Notes: generated by a model from the letters alone, not told the origin. DNA of 64,000 nucleotides from Atlanticothrix silvestris CENA357 (GCF_016056295.1 NZ_JAECZB010000092.1:124001-188000), one strand, 5' to 3'. Positions 27,226 to 37,267 are shown, counted from the stretch's first letter. Program-made: numbers and translations.

Positions 27226-28371
27226 ATGATTGACTATCTTATCTTTCTTGCAATTTCTACAGCAATTTTTGCCCTGTTCAGCTTGGGACTCAACTTACAA
27301 TGGGGTTTTACAGGGTTAATTAACTTTGGTCATATTGCTTTTATGACTCTAGGAGCTTATACAACAGTATTGTTAAGTTTAAAGGGTGTTCCCCTGCTTA
27401 TTTCAGCAGTGATTGGGGCAATAGTCGCTGCTTTGTTAGGTTTAATAATTGGTTTTGCAACTCTGCGCTTGCGGGAGGATTATTTGGCAATTGTCACCAT
27501 CGGGACGGGAGAACTAATTCGTTTGGTGGTAAATAACCAGGAATTACCTGTAGGTGACACTTGGATCTCTGGAGCGTTTGGAGTACAAAGTTATCCTCTA
27601 CCGTTATCCACAGCACCTAATCTGTTTTTCAGACTAGTAATGATTGGACTGCTGACGCTGTTGGCTGTGGTAACTTTCTTAGCCTTATGGCGATGGATTC
27701 GGACTGCTCAAAAATCTTTGATTGCTGATTCATCTCACAAAATAGGTAGTAAGCAAGAATTAGTAACACGTTTGGGAGTAGGAATTGTATTCGCCCTTTT
27801 GACGATCGCAATTTATATTTCTGGAGTCGTCCGGCTGTATAACTACGACCCACAAACTTTTCCCAAAGCAAGTTTGATGCTGTTGGCGTTGTTGGTGTTA
27901 GCTTTTGTGTTTTGGCGCTTGGAAACTTTGGTGCGATCGCCTTGGGGTAGAGTCCTCAAAGCTATCCGTGAAGACGAAGAAATACCCAAAGCAATGGGAA
28001 AAAACGTTTTTTGGTATAAAGTACAATCGCTGATGCTTGGAGGGGCGATTGCCGGCATCGCTGGTGCTTTCTTTGCCTGGCAACTTAGCGCTATTTATCC
28101 TGATAATTTCCAACCACAGCTAACCTTTGACGCTTGGGTCATGGTGACTTTAGGTGGTTCTGGGAATAATGTCGGTACAATTTTAGGTGCGGTGATTTTC
28201 TTTGCTTATGATGCCATCACTAGGGAAGTATTACCAAGATTCGTCCCTCTTGATGAGGCGCGTCTCGGTGCATTTCGCATCATGGTAATTGGTTTAATTT
28301 TGATGGTACTGATGATTTGGCGACCTCAAGGTATCTTAGGGAAAAAGGAGGAACTTACTCTTGGTAAATAA
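27226..28371 (+). CDS. Branched-chain/neutral amino acid ABC transporter permease (LivM type)
   Basis: A 381-residue permease with about ten spans. The N-terminal L-G-L-N-L-Q-W-G-F-T-G-L-I-N-F-G-H, the A-L-R-E-D-E-style coupling block (here K-A-I-R-E-D-E-E-I-P-K-A-M-G) and F-x-P-Q-L-T-F-D-A-W-V-M-V-T-L-G-G-S-G-N are LivM landmarks. It resembles the permeases of the cyanobacterial Nat transporters for neutral amino acids. The next gene, the LivG-type ATPase, overlaps its stop. The binding protein and second permease are not in the window. Confidence 0.92.
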   Translation: MIDYLIFLAISTAIFALFSLGLNLQWGFTGLINFGHIAFMTLGAYTTVLLSLKGVPLLISAVIGAIVAALLGLIIGFATLRLREDYLAIVTIGTGELIRLVVNNQELPVGDTWISGAFGVQSYPLPLSTAPNLFFRLVMIGLLTLLAVVTFLALWRWIRTAQKSLIADSSHKIGSKQELVTRLGVGIVFALLTIAIYISGVVRLYNYDPQTFPKASLMLLALLVLAFVFWRLETLVRSPWGRVLKAIREDEEIPKAMGKNVFWYKVQSLMLGGAIAGIAGAFFAWQLSAIYPDNFQPQLTFDAWVMVTLGGSGNNVGTILGAVIFFAYDAITREVLPRFVPLDEARLGAFRIMVIGLILMVLMIWRPQGILGKKEELTLGK

Positions 28372-29143
28372 CCAGTCATCTCCACCTCCCTTATTGGTAG
28401 CTACTGGACTTTGTAAAAGTTTTGGTGGTATTAAAGCAGTTAGTGAGGCAAGAATTGAAGTTGCAAAAGGCAGTATTACTGGCTTAATTGGCCCTAATGG
28501 TGCTGGCAAAACTACTTTGTTTAATTTACTCTCGAATTTCATTCGCTCAGATAAGGGACGAGTGATTTTTGACAGCGAACCTATCCAGCATTTACAACCA
28601 TACCAAATAGCCCAACAAGGGCTAGTCCGAACTTTTCAAGTTGCTCGGACTCTCTCGCGGTTATCAGTGTTAGAAAATATGCTATTGGCAGCACAAAAAC
28701 AAACAGGTGAGAATTTCTGGCAGGTGCAGTTGCAGCCGCATGTTGTAGCTAAAGAAGAAAAGCAACTGCAAGAGCAGGCAATGTTTTTATTAGAATCCGT
28801 GGGATTGGCTCAAAAGGCGCACGAATATGCAGGTTGTTTATCTGGGGGACAACGCAAACTGCTAGAAATGGGACGGGCGTTGATGACTAACCCCAAGTTA
28901 ATTTTGTTAGATGAACCAGCGGCAGGAGTGAATCCGAAACTGATTAATGATATATGCGATCGCATTGTCACTTGGAACCGTCGGGATGGCATGACATTTT
29001 TGATTATTGAACACAATATGGATGTGATTATGTCCTTGTGCGATCGCGTTTGGGTACTAGCTGAAGGGCAGAATTTGGCTGATGGTACGCCAGCGGAAAT
29101 TCAAAATAATCAGAAGGTTCTAGAAGCCTATTTAGGAAAATAA
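28361..29143 (+). CDS. Branched-chain/neutral amino acid ABC transporter ATPase (LivG type)
   Basis: A 260-residue ABC ATPase. Walker A is G-P-N-G-A-G-K-T-T, the signature is L-S-G-G-Q-R-K-L-L-E, Walker B is L-I-L-L-D-E-P-A-A-G-V, and the H-loop His is in I-I-E-H-N-M. L-S-N-F-I and the late V-x-V-L-A-E-G are LivG-like. The start is a TTG at 28361, behind a strong AGGAGG ribosome-binding site inside the permease gene, giving an 11-bp overlap with the permease stop. It powers the permease encoded just upstream. Confidence 0.95.
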   Translation: MVNNQSSPPPLLVATGLCKSFGGIKAVSEARIEVAKGSITGLIGPNGAGKTTLFNLLSNFIRSDKGRVIFDSEPIQHLQPYQIAQQGLVRTFQVARTLSRLSVLENMLLAAQKQTGENFWQVQLQPHVVAKEEKQLQEQAMFLLESVGLAQKAHEYAGCLSGGQRKLLEMGRALMTNPKLILLDEPAAGVNPKLINDICDRIVTWNRRDGMTFLIIEHNMDVIMSLCDRVWVLAEGQNLADGTPAEIQNNQKVLEAYLGK

Positions 29144-29177
29144 TCTGTGATCTAAAAATATATTTGAAAGCTACAGA

Positions 29178-29211
29178 TCCCCGACTTTCTTGATAAGTCG
29201 GGGACTTTGTT
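29178..29211 (+). terminator. Intrinsic terminator of the ABC transporter operon
   Basis: TCCCCGACTT (29178-29187) pairs perfectly with AAGTCGGGGA (29195-29204) across a 7-nt loop and is followed by a T-rich tail. It lies 35 bp after the ATPase stop codon. Confidence 0.85.
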
Positions 29212-29460
29212 TATCATAGTTACATTTTATGAGTATTAGGGAATATTAAATTATGAAAGCTTAGACCCGAATTAAATGGTAGCTGATTTGTCGTAGGGTA
29301 GCGTTTGAAAATGTCAATAACTCCTACTTTCAACTAATGGGATTTCCAGGAAATAAATTATCCCATTTTGTGGGATGGGCAAGATGCCCGCACCACAAGA
29401 AATTTTTGGATATTTTTTTGTTTGTCAGTTCCTAACTTGCAAATCATTCGAGAATTACGC
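29212..29460. other. Gap between two converging transcription units
   Basis: No gene is seen between the ABC operon terminator and the 3' end of the ArsR-type gene. A GGGATGGGCAAGATGCCCGC stretch near 29375-29390 contains a GGGC/GCCC hairpin that may terminate the leftward transcript. Confidence 0.45.
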
Positions 29461-30045
29461 CTATGTTATGCGCCAATAAACCCCATTTTCTCGTTGCATT
29501 AACTGGTAGCCAACTAATTCTCGCCGTAAGGTAGCGCAGTCAGGATGGTAGCGCTTGAGAATTTCATTCACTGTGCGTTCGGGGTACTGAACCCCCGGAT
29601 CAAATTTGTTGGCTAACCACTTGAGAATGACTAAGCGCTTTTTACGACTAGCGGGAATTTCTTTGAGGCGTTGCCTTCCGTTCAGTCCGTCAGTATCAGC
29701 CTCTAAATAGTTTTTCATGACTTTGCTTTCCCAGGCTTCAGTATCCACATCGTCCATCAAAGAGGCTATTTTCTCAGCTGTGAAAATTTCCTTGCTGATG
29801 CTTTGTAATACTTCGCTATCCAACTGATACAGACGGCTATTGCCATCAGGGCGCATAGTCACTAAATTTAGCTGCCTAAGTCTGGCTAGATGGTGAGATA
29901 CCGTTGGCTCTTTGAGTTGCATGAGTGCCGCCAATTCTTCGACGCTGCACTCCTGATTCGCCAGGATACCCACAATCTTCAATCGGCTTTCGTCCGCCAA
30001 AGCTTTAAAAAATTGCAGCAGGGTCTGAAACTGTTCTTTGTTCAT
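29461..30045 (-). CDS. ArsR-family regulator with C-terminal DUF2087 domain
   Basis: A 194-residue protein. Residues 1-90 form an ArsR winged helix-turn-helix (F-F-K-A-L-A-D-E-S-R-L-K-I-V-G-I-L and L-K-E-P-T-V-S-H-H-L-A-R-L, then N-S-R-L-Y-Q-L). Residues about 120-194 match DUF2087 (K-R-L-V-I-L-K-W-L-A-N-K-F, Y-P-E-R-T-V-N-E-I-L-K-R-Y-H-P-D, the L-R-R-E-L-V-G-Y block). No metal-binding Cys set is present, so it is not a typical arsenic sensor. A perfect palindrome just upstream is a likely autoregulatory operator. Confidence 0.88.
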   Translation of the reverse strand: MNKEQFQTLLQFFKALADESRLKIVGILANQECSVEELAALMQLKEPTVSHHLARLRQLNLVTMRPDGNSRLYQLDSEVLQSISKEIFTAEKIASLMDDVDTEAWESKVMKNYLEADTDGLNGRQRLKEIPASRKKRLVILKWLANKFDPGVQYPERTVNEILKRYHPDCATLRRELVGYQLMQRENGVYWRIT

Positions 30046-30058
30046 AATTTGTTATGCT

Positions 30059-30080
30059 TAATTAGATTTCAATCTAATTA
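30059..30080. promoter_or_regulatory. Palindromic operator upstream of the ArsR-type gene
   Basis: TAATTAGATT-TC-AATCTAATTA is a 10-bp perfect palindrome 14-35 bp before the regulator's ATG (30045, reading left). A second AATTAG half-site lies nearby at about 30091-30097. ArsR-type repressors commonly bind such AT-rich palindromes in their own promoter, so autoregulation is the inference. Confidence 0.65.
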
Positions 30081-30536
30081 GAAAGAAATCAAATTAGTCG
30101 TGTTGTTCTCCTCCGATGCACCAGAGGCTTGGTTTACAGTTAATCTTGAATTAATGTTAATTTTGGGATTCATTTTGTAAAGAATTGAGATTTCTTAAGT
30201 TGTTCTTTACATTTCGCTATGTTAATACCCCAATGAGAAGGCAAGGGAGCAGGGGAGCCAGCGCGATCTTGGGGGTTTCCCTCCCGCGGCGCTGTCTCAC
30301 CATGCCCAATGAATGCCCAAAGGAATCAGCATCATTTATCAAATAGCTGATCTGATATGTTTTTAATTGTGTAAATTAGTATGCGATCGCTTAACTATAC
30401 GGCTTAAAAAATAAACTCAATAGTTTTAGAACAACTTAAACCTTGATCGATCAAATGCATTTAAACATAAAAATTGCAGGTGCGTTAAAAACTAAGCTAA
30501 CGCACCTGAGATCCTGGCAATAGATTTTAAGATTGT
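30081..30536. other. Gap with the hemA terminator hairpin
   Basis: No gene is seen. Near 30240-30300 there is a GGGAGCAGGGGAGC tract of low complexity. CAGGTGCGTTA (30477-30487) and TAACGCACCTG (30498-30508) form a perfect 11-bp stem, and on the minus strand a T-rich tail follows, so it should end hemA transcription. Confidence 0.6.
30477..30508 (-). terminator. Probable intrinsic terminator of hemA
   Basis: Perfect 11-bp arms (30477-30487 and 30498-30508) around a 10-nt loop, followed on the minus strand by AATTTTTA. It lies about 30 bp past the hemA stop. The TGCGTTA core is shared with the hairpin at 5385-5420, so a dispersed element may have been adopted as a terminator. Confidence 0.75.
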
Positions 30537-31823
30537 TTAGCTAAATTGCTCGCCTGCATCTAGGTTAAACAACATTTGCAGGGTTTGCATACAGCGCCGT
30601 CTGGCTTCTACATCCTGCTGCGCCCGCAGTTGCACCATCGGATCATGTAAAATTTTGTTAACAATTCCCCTTGTCAAGGCTTCGATAACTTCTTGATGTT
30701 TCTCACCAAATTCTGACCCCAATCGCGACAAAGCTTTTTCTAGTTCTTGTTCACGAATGGTTTCGACTTTATTCCGCAGACAGCTAATCGTGGATACAGT
30801 TTCTAGACTACGCCACCATATATCAAAAGCTTCTACTTCCTCCTCTAAAAGTTTTTCGGCTTCTTGTGCCATTTTTCGGCGGCTTTCGTAGTTTTGTGCC
30901 ACTACCGCTTTCAAATCATCGACATTAAAAGCCTGTACGTTTGCTAGTTCATTGACATCTGCATGAACATTACGCGGTACAGAAATATCAAATAACATTA
31001 GAGAACGGTTAGGCTCTAAAACTATTTCTAGCTTGGTGCGATCAAGTATTGGCTCCGTTGCTGAAGTGCTAGTAAACACTAAATCACTATCGGCAATCAC
31101 CGACATCATTTCTGATAGTAAATAAATACGTATAGGCTGTTCAGGGAACTGCTGTGCCAATTCGTGGGCGCGATCGCGAGAGCGATTGATAATATTAATT
31201 TGTGCAGCACCCTTAGAAATTAGGTGTTGAACTAGCAGCCGTGACATTTTGCCAGCACCCAAAATTGTGGCTCGACAAGCGGCTAAATTTGCCACTTTAA
31301 TCTGTGCTAACTCCACAGCTGCCGAACTGATAGAAACTGCACCAGTACCAATGCTAGTTTCAGTACGAACCCGCTTACCAGCAGTAATTGCTTGTTTAAA
31401 TAATCGATTCAAAATTGTTTTTATACCGTTGTATTGCTGCCCTAGTTTGTGAGTGGTCTTGATCTGAGCTAGAATTTGCCCTTCTCCAAGTACCAGACTA
31501 TCTAAGCCAGCAGCTACCCGCATCACATGCATGACTGCATCATCATGCAACAACATAAATAGGTGTTGTCTAAGAGACAACACCGGCAATTTACTGTATT
31601 CCGAAAGAAACTGAGTAACTTCCCGGATACCATGCTCAGTTTCACTGGTAACAATGTAGATTTCCAGGCGGTTACAAGTGCTAACTATTGCTACTTCATC
31701 AATATGGGGATAGCTGCTAAGGTGAGCGATCGCGCTTTCAGTTTGAGGTTCTGGAATACTCAGCTTTTCCCGAATTTCAACTGGGGCTGTTTTATGGCTT
31801 AACCCCACCACTGCAATATTCAT
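30537..31823 (-). CDS. hemA: Glutamyl-tRNA reductase
   Basis: First committed enzyme of tetrapyrrole synthesis (chlorophyll, heme, phycobilins and B12), reducing Glu-tRNA to glutamate-1-semialdehyde with NADPH. The 428-residue protein has the catalytic Cys in S-T-C-N-R-L-E-I-Y (about 48-56), [15 protein letters not shown], the NADPH loop L-G-A-G-K-M-S and N-R-S-R-D-R-A. The C-terminal dimerisation domain is complete. It stands next to glpX on the same strand, about 160 bp apart. Confidence 0.98.
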   Translation of the reverse strand: MNIAVVGLSHKTAPVEIREKLSIPEPQTESAIAHLSSYPHIDEVAIVSTCNRLEIYIVTSETEHGIREVTQFLSEYSKLPVLSLRQHLFMLLHDDAVMHVMRVAAGLDSLVLGEGQILAQIKTTHKLGQQYNGIKTILNRLFKQAITAGKRVRTETSIGTGAVSISSAAVELAQIKVANLAACRATILGAGKMSRLLVQHLISKGAAQINIINRSRDRAHELAQQFPEQPIRIYLLSEMMSVIADSDLVFTSTSATEPILDRTKLEIVLEPNRSLMLFDISVPRNVHADVNELANVQAFNVDDLKAVVAQNYESRRKMAQEAEKLLEEEVEAFDIWWRSLETVSTISCLRNKVETIREQELEKALSRLGSEFGEKHQEVIEALTRGIVNKILHDPMVQLRAQQDVEARRRCMQTLQMLFNLDAGEQFS

Positions 31824-31982
31824 TTCTTATCGGTAATTAGTAATGGGTAATTGAATTGGTAAGAGCATGGGGCATTGGAAAGAAGGGTAAAGGGAAAGGG
31901 GTAAAGGGTTTGTTTCTTCATCCTTTACCCGTAGTCGAAACACTGCTCCCCTGCTTCTTCCCTAACCCCTAGTCCTTAAGTA

Positions 31983-33020
31983 CTAACGCAATTGCAAATT
32001 CTTAGGTTCGTCAAACAAATGGATAGTATCAACAAAACGGGCTGTATTGGACTGGTTGGAAATAACCAAGCTTTGAGTCCTTGCACCACCGTTAAAGAAG
32101 CGGACACCTTCCATGAGAGTGCCAGGGGTAATACCACAAGCAGCAAATAGAACAGTTTCGCCAGAGGCTAATTCGTTGGCATCGTAAACTTTATCGGGGT
32201 CATTGATGCCCATTTCCTTCAGCCGGGCAAGATTACCTTCTCTGCTTTCACCAATCAAACCTGTTTGCACTACGCTTGGATCATAGATCAGTTGCCCTTG
32301 GAAATGTCCTCCCAAGCACCGCATAGCCGCAGCAGAGATGACTCCTTCGGGTGCTGCACCAATACCCATCAAAGCATGGATATTAGTACCACCAAAAGCA
32401 CAGGAGATGGCAGCAGAAACGTCACCATCACTGATCAGTCTGACTCTCGCGCCTGCGTCACGGATTTCTTGAATGAGTTCTTTGTGGCGGGGACGATCCA
32501 TCACCACAACCACCAATTCCTCAATGGAACGGTTTAAGCACTCAGATAGGATTTTGAGGTTTTCAGTAGCAGACTTGTTAATGTCAACTAGACCTTTAGC
32601 GGGAGCTGGGGCTGCAAGTTTCTTCATGTAGAAGTCAGGTGCAGCAAATAAACCGCCTTTTTCGGAAATCGCCAAAACTGCCATTGAGCCATTTTGACCG
32701 TAAGCAACTAAGTTGGTACCTTCACAAGGGTCAACAGCGATATCAATTTCAATTAATTCATCAGGGTTACAGAAGTTTTTGGCATCTGGTTGGGTACAAA
32801 TACCGACTTCTTCTCCAATGTAGAGCATCGGAGCTTCATCGCGTTCGCCTTCGCCAATAACAATGCGACCGCGCATATAGATTTTGTTCATCCGTTCCCG
32901 CATGGCTTCCACTGCTACTTGGTCAGCAATGTTCTTTTCGCCTTTGCCCATCCACTTCGAGGAAGCGATCGCCGCTTGCTCTACTACCTCAATAATCTCT
33001 AACCCAAGTGTATTTTCCAC
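31983..33020 (-). CDS. glpX: Class II fructose-1,6-/sedoheptulose-1,7-bisphosphatase
   Basis: The bifunctional cyanobacterial F/SBPase of the Calvin cycle. The 345-residue protein has [16 protein letters not shown], the metal/substrate motif [21 protein letters not shown] and C-G-I-T-P-G. The start is GTG. Cyanobacterial members carry both activities and act in carbon fixation, unlike the purely gluconeogenic GlpX of heterotrophs; that assignment is from family knowledge. Confidence 0.95.
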   Translation of the reverse strand: MENTLGLEIIEVVEQAAIASSKWMGKGEKNIADQVAVEAMRERMNKIYMRGRIVIGEGERDEAPMLYIGEEVGICTQPDAKNFCNPDELIEIDIAVDPCEGTNLVAYGQNGSMAVLAISEKGGLFAAPDFYMKKLAAPAPAKGLVDINKSATENLKILSECLNRSIEELVVVVMDRPRHKELIQEIRDAGARVRLISDGDVSAAISCAFGGTNIHALMGIGAAPEGVISAAAMRCLGGHFQGQLIYDPSVVQTGLIGESREGNLARLKEMGINDPDKVYDANELASGETVLFAACGITPGTLMEGVRFFNGGARTQSLVISNQSNTARFVDTIHLFDEPKNLQLR

Positions 33021-33389
33021 AAACTCGCCCTCTCAACTGCTTGACTTCGCGTCGTTTCATCTGGCTATTTCAGTCTTCAAGTCTACCAAAGGGCGGATAC
33101 CTGTGGGAAACAGTATCTAGTAACACCTGTGTTAAGTTTTGCTGCTATTGATATTAATAATGAGCAGATCTATTCCAAAACAGTATTTCCGTACTAATTG
33201 AATTGTACTAATTTTAAGTTGAAGCTCAGTACTTAAACAAAATTAGTTACATATTCTTTATGTTCCCTTTATCCTTGCCTCTACCAATAACTTGAATTTT
33301 GCATAGCCACTTAGTACTCTACCAACTTTGAAACGCAAAGTACGCTAAAATTCAAGCAGAGTAAGCATTTCCCTGCTCAGAAATACGCT
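33021..33389. promoter_or_regulatory. Divergent promoter region of glpX and ccdA
   Basis: The 369-bp gap separates divergent genes and must hold both promoters. A small palindrome TAACAC-CT-GTGTTA lies at 33121-33134, about 100 bp from the glpX start. No confident -35/-10 pair could be assigned on either strand. Confidence 0.45.
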
Positions 33390-34130
33390 ATGTTTGAAAA
33401 TTTGCCAACTCGACTTTATGAATTAGAACAATTTGCCAACTCTCTTGTCACTAACCAATTAACGCACCTGAGCTTGCTGAGTATTGGCATCATTTTTGTA
33501 GCTGGCTTACTCACCAGTCTCACGCCTTGTATGCTTTCTATGTTGCCTATTACCATTGGCTACATCGGCGGTTATGAAGGGAAAAGCCGCCTGCAAGCTG
33601 CGGCGCAATCAACATGGTTTGCTTTGGGATTGGCAACTACGCTAGCAGGACTAGGTATTGCCGCTGCTGTGGTAGGTAAAGTCTACGGTCAGGTGGGAAT
33701 TGGTTTACCAATTATTGTTAGCGTTGTTGCTATTTTGATGGGGCTGAATTTACTAGAAGCATTACCCCTACAATTTCCCTCACTGGGCGAAACGAATTGG
33801 ATTTCGTCAGATTTGCCACCAGCAGTCCGTTCTTATTCAATCGGGCTAACTTTCGGTTTAGTTGCATCTCCTTGTAGCACCCCAGTTTTAGCTAGCTTAC
33901 TGGGTTGGGTTGCTAACACCCAAGATTTAATTTTAGGCGCTGTTTTGTTGCTTTCTTATACAGCAGGATATGTTGCACCTTTGATTTTGGCTGGTACTTT
34001 TACTGCTTCTATCAAAAGATTGCTGGAGTTACGTCGTTGGTCTGGATGGATTAACCCAGTCAGTGGTGTGCTCTTGGTAGGATTTGGCGTTTTTTCCTTA
34101 ATTTCTCGCATTCCCTTTGGCAGTTTTTAA
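33390..34130 (+). CDS. ccdA: Cytochrome c biogenesis thiol transporter CcdA
   Basis: A 246-residue membrane protein with six spans that carries reducing power across the thylakoid membrane to apocytochrome c and Ccs1. The redox Cys residues are in L-T-P-C-M-L-S-M-L-P and S-P-C-S-T-P-V-L-A. It is followed 3 bp later by ccs1, together forming the system II cytochrome c maturation pathway of cyanobacteria and chloroplasts. Confidence 0.95.
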   Translation: MFENLPTRLYELEQFANSLVTNQLTHLSLLSIGIIFVAGLLTSLTPCMLSMLPITIGYIGGYEGKSRLQAAAQSTWFALGLATTLAGLGIAAAVVGKVYGQVGIGLPIIVSVVAILMGLNLLEALPLQFPSLGETNWISSDLPPAVRSYSIGLTFGLVASPCSTPVLASLLGWVANTQDLILGAVLLLSYTAGYVAPLILAGTFTASIKRLLELRRWSGWINPVSGVLLVGFGVFSLISRIPFGSF

Positions 34131-34133
34131 GCA

Positions 34134-35549
34134 ATGACTTTAGATGATTCCGCGTCCACAGAATTACGTTGGTGGTCAATACCTGGGCGATTCTTACGAC
34201 AAGAGCTTTTGCCTGTATTGACAAATTTACGACTAGCGATCGCACTTTTGCTATTAATTGCTTTATTCAGCATCAGCGGTACTGTGATTGAGCAAGGTCA
34301 GTCACCCGCGTTTTATCAGGCTAACTATCCCGAACATCCTGCCTTGTTTGGTTTTTTGACTTGGAAGGTGATTCAAGTCGTCGGGTTAGACCATGTGTAT
34401 CGTACTTGGTGGTTCCTGGCATTACTGATTTTGTTTGGCACTAGCCTAACTGCTTGTACTTTCACTCGCCAATTACCAGCCTTAAAAGCTTCCCGTCGCT
34501 GGAAATATTACGAAGAACCACGGCAATTTCAAAAATTAGCTTTGAGTGCAGAACTAGATACTGGTTCTCTCAATTCTCTAAACGAAATATTACAAAAGCG
34601 CCGCTATAAAATTTTTCAAGAAAACAGCAATATTCTCTATGCCCGTAAAGGAATAGTCGGCCGCATTGGCCCCATCATTGTGCATGTGGGTATTGTGACT
34701 ATTCTGTTGGGGGGAATTTTAGGGGCAATGACTGGATTTATGGCCCAAGAAATGGTTTCTAGCGGCAATACATTTCAAGTACAAAATATTGTTGATGCTG
34801 GGCCTTGGGCATCTACTAAAACTCTTAAAGATTGGTCTGTGCGCGTCAATCGTTTTTGGATTGATTACACTCCCACTGGTGGAATTGATCAGTTTTATTC
34901 AGATATGTCTGTCTTGAATAATCAGGGACAGGAAGTTGACCACAAAAAGATTTTTGTCAATCAGCCATTGCGTTATCACGGCGTAACTTTTTATCAAACT
35001 GATTGGGGAATCTCAGCAGTTCGCATTCAATTTAACAATAGCCCCATTTTTCAGTTACCAATGGCATCATTAGACACCAACGGGAAAGGAAGACTTTGGG
35101 GAAGTTGGATTCCCACAAAGCCAGATTTAAGTGAGGGTGTGTCTTTGATCGCCAAAGACTTGCAAGGCATGGTATTAATTTACGATTCCAGTGGTAAATT
35201 AGTTGATACTGTGCGTACTGGCATGGCTACCAAAGTGAATGGTGTAAATCTCAAAATTGTGGATGTAATTGGTAGCACTGGCTTGCAAATAAAATCTGAC
35301 CCAGGTATACCTATGGTTTACTCAGGGTTTGCTGTGCTGATGTTAGGTACAGTGATGAGCTACTTTTCTCATTCGCAAATTTGGGCATTACAAAAAGGCG
35401 ATCGCTTGTATGTCGGCGGTAAGACTAATCGTGCCCAAGTGGCTTTTCAACAAGAGGTTTTAGATATTTTAGACAAGCTAAGTTCACCATCAGAAAATGA
35501 CAATCAAACCAACACTACAGAATCTCTAGCATCTAATCCACCACTTTAG
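34134..35549 (+). CDS. ccs1: System II cytochrome c biogenesis protein Ccs1 (ResB-like)
   Basis: A 471-residue ResB/Ccs1 protein that works with CcsA to attach heme to c-type cytochromes. It has three N-terminal spans ([42 protein letters not shown] with the heme-ligand-type His), a large lumenal domain (residues about 210-390), and a last span ([15 protein letters not shown]). ResB family block F-Y-Q-T-D-W-G is present. It starts 3 bp after ccdA. Confidence 0.95.
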   Translation: MTLDDSASTELRWWSIPGRFLRQELLPVLTNLRLAIALLLLIALFSISGTVIEQGQSPAFYQANYPEHPALFGFLTWKVIQVVGLDHVYRTWWFLALLILFGTSLTACTFTRQLPALKASRRWKYYEEPRQFQKLALSAELDTGSLNSLNEILQKRRYKIFQENSNILYARKGIVGRIGPIIVHVGIVTILLGGILGAMTGFMAQEMVSSGNTFQVQNIVDAGPWASTKTLKDWSVRVNRFWIDYTPTGGIDQFYSDMSVLNNQGQEVDHKKIFVNQPLRYHGVTFYQTDWGISAVRIQFNNSPIFQLPMASLDTNGKGRLWGSWIPTKPDLSEGVSLIAKDLQGMVLIYDSSGKLVDTVRTGMATKVNGVNLKIVDVIGSTGLQIKSDPGIPMVYSGFAVLMLGTVMSYFSHSQIWALQKGDRLYVGGKTNRAQVAFQQEVLDILDKLSSPSENDNQTNTTESLASNPPL

Positions 35550-35560
35550 CAAAGACGAAC

Positions 35561-35618
35561 ATTACGAATTACGTAGCTTGCTTCTCGCCCTTGGCGAGTA
35601 TTACGAATTACGAATTAA
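35561..35618 (-). repeat. 58-nt dispersed repeat, copy B
   Basis: This is the exact reverse complement of the element at 24591-24648, with the CTCGCCAAGGGCGAG inverted repeat at its centre. It sits between ccs1 and the pstS gene, which it may have entered as a miniature element. Confidence 0.8.
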
Positions 35619-35655
35619 CAAGGCTGTTTATTAAACATTGAAACTCAAGATTTGT

Positions 35656-36708
35656 ATGTCTGCTCAACTTCCATTTCAGCGACGGGCTTTCCTTCTATCC
35701 ATAATCGCTGTCTTGTTGAGCATCACTTCCTGCACGACTGAGAATAGAAGGATAAAAACTGTTTCCCTAATTGGTGCTGGAGCAAGTTTTCCTGCACCTT
35801 TATATCAACGCTGGGTTACAGATTACAACCAGCAAAATCCCTATGTAGAAATTAACTATCAATCGTTAGGAAGCAGTGTTGGTGTGCAACAGCTAAGCAA
35901 TGGGACTGTAGATTTTGCAGCTAGTGATGTGGCAATTACAGATGAACAAGCATCTAAGATTAAAAAGGGAGTAATTGCTTTACCCGTAACTGCTGGTGCT
36001 ATAGTGCTAGCTTACAATCTTCCCAACATACCAACTGGTCTGAAGCTACCACGCCAAGTTTACACAGACATCTTCTTAGGAAAAATTAAAAATTGGAATA
36101 ATCCTCAAATAGCTTTAGCGAATCCAGGGGTGAATTTGCCCAATCTCCCTATTCGGGTCGTACATCGGTCTGACGGTAGTGGTACTACAAGCGTGTTGAC
36201 GCAACATTTTAGTGCTATCAATCCAGAATGGAAAAGCAAAGTCGGGGCTGGTAAATCCATAGCATGGTTCGTAGGAATTGGTGCTAAGGGTAATGAAGGT
36301 GTTACCGCCCAGATTCAACAGGTAGTAGGCGCTATTGGCTATGTGGAGTATGCTTACGCCATACAAAATAACATCGCTGTTGCTGCTTTAGAAAATAAAT
36401 CTGGTAATTTCATCATACCTACACCAGAATCGGCGGCTAGAACCTTAGAAAAAGTGAGATTACCCGCCGATAACTTGATTGCTTTTATCACCGATCCTAT
36501 AGATCCCCAATCTTATCCCATTGTCACTTACACTTGGCTGTTGACTTATAACGAATATCAAGACCCGGCTAAAGCCCAAGCATTAAAAAACTTTATAAAC
36601 TGGGCTGTGACTGAAGGGCAAAAATCTAGTTTGGAACTGGGATATATTCCTCTGTCTAAAAAAGTTGTAGTTAAGATACAATCTGCGACCAAAAAGATTG
36701 TCGAGTAG
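35656..36708 (+). CDS. pstS: Phosphate ABC transporter substrate-binding lipoprotein PstS
   Basis: A periplasmic phosphate-binding protein of about 350 residues. The signal peptide ends in a lipobox L-S-I-T-S-C, so the mature protein is a lipoprotein. Phosphate-binding segments are G-A-G-A-S-F-P-A-P-L-Y, D-F-A-A-S-D-V and R-S-D-G-S-G-T-T-S. An in-frame TTG at 35638 precedes the chosen ATG. The pstCAB genes do not follow, so this may be a stand-alone paralog. No PhoB box was recognised in the repeat-filled upstream gap. Confidence 0.93.
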   Translation: MSAQLPFQRRAFLLSIIAVLLSITSCTTENRRIKTVSLIGAGASFPAPLYQRWVTDYNQQNPYVEINYQSLGSSVGVQQLSNGTVDFAASDVAITDEQASKIKKGVIALPVTAGAIVLAYNLPNIPTGLKLPRQVYTDIFLGKIKNWNNPQIALANPGVNLPNLPIRVVHRSDGSGTTSVLTQHFSAINPEWKSKVGAGKSIAWFVGIGAKGNEGVTAQIQQVVGAIGYVEYAYAIQNNIAVAALENKSGNFIIPTPESAARTLEKVRLPADNLIAFITDPIDPQSYPIVTYTWLLTYNEYQDPAKAQALKNFINWAVTEGQKSSLELGYIPLSKKVVVKIQSATKKIVE

Positions 36709-36739
36709 TTGCTAAGAGACGAGCAACCTCCTAACAACT

Positions 36740-37267
36740 TTATTTTGCTAGTTCTATTTCAACAGATCGGTAGAATTCTTTTAAATCATTAGGAGACTGA
36801 AGATGGTAAACTCTCTTAGTTCCTTTTGCTTGATTCACGTACTCTCGGTACTTAGGAGTTAGTTTCTTGTTGCACAGCCAAACAGTATAATAACTGTTGA
36901 GCGTACCTTTCAAAAGCGGGCTATCCTTAGGCCAACCCTCTGGTGGTATCATAAATCCTTTCAAGAATCGCTTAGTTACCCACCAATAATGCAGGAGAAT
37001 TGGCATATCCAAGTACACTAAGGTATCTGCAACTTCTAGTCTTTCCCATACTGTATCCAATGAACCGTATCCATCAACGATCCACTGGTCTTGCTGAAGG
37101 AGTTCATTATGAGCAGCTTTATACTCCTCGTATGGGACTTCTCCACCGCCTGGTTTATACTTTAGAAGGTCTAAAGCAACCAAGGGCAAACCAGTCATTT
37201 CTGCCAAACGTTTACTGAGAGTAGACTTACCGCCTCCAGCATTGCCAAATATAGCTACCCTATTCAC
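36740..37267 (-). CDS. P-loop NTPase, adenylate-kinase-like (FlaR/topology modulation type)
   Basis: A P-loop protein of about 175 residues. Walker A is G-N-A-G-G-G-K-S-T near the N-terminus, followed by L-P-L-V-A-L-D, W-I-V-D-G-Y-G (a lid/substrate segment), and L-V-Y-L-D-M-P (Walker B). This is the pattern of small nucleoside/adenylate-kinase-like proteins annotated as FlaR or topology modulation proteins. The substrate is unknown. The frame opens at TTG 37282, but the GTG at 37267 with GAGGG upstream is preferred. It sits just after queF on the same strand. Confidence 0.8.
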   Translation of the reverse strand: MNRVAIFGNAGGGKSTLSKRLAEMTGLPLVALDLLKYKPGGGEVPYEEYKAAHNELLQQDQWIVDGYGSLDTVWERLEVADTLVYLDMPILLHYWWVTKRFLKGFMIPPEGWPKDSPLLKGTLNSYYTVWLCNKKLTPKYREYVNQAKGTKRVYHLQSPNDLKEFYRSVEIELAK

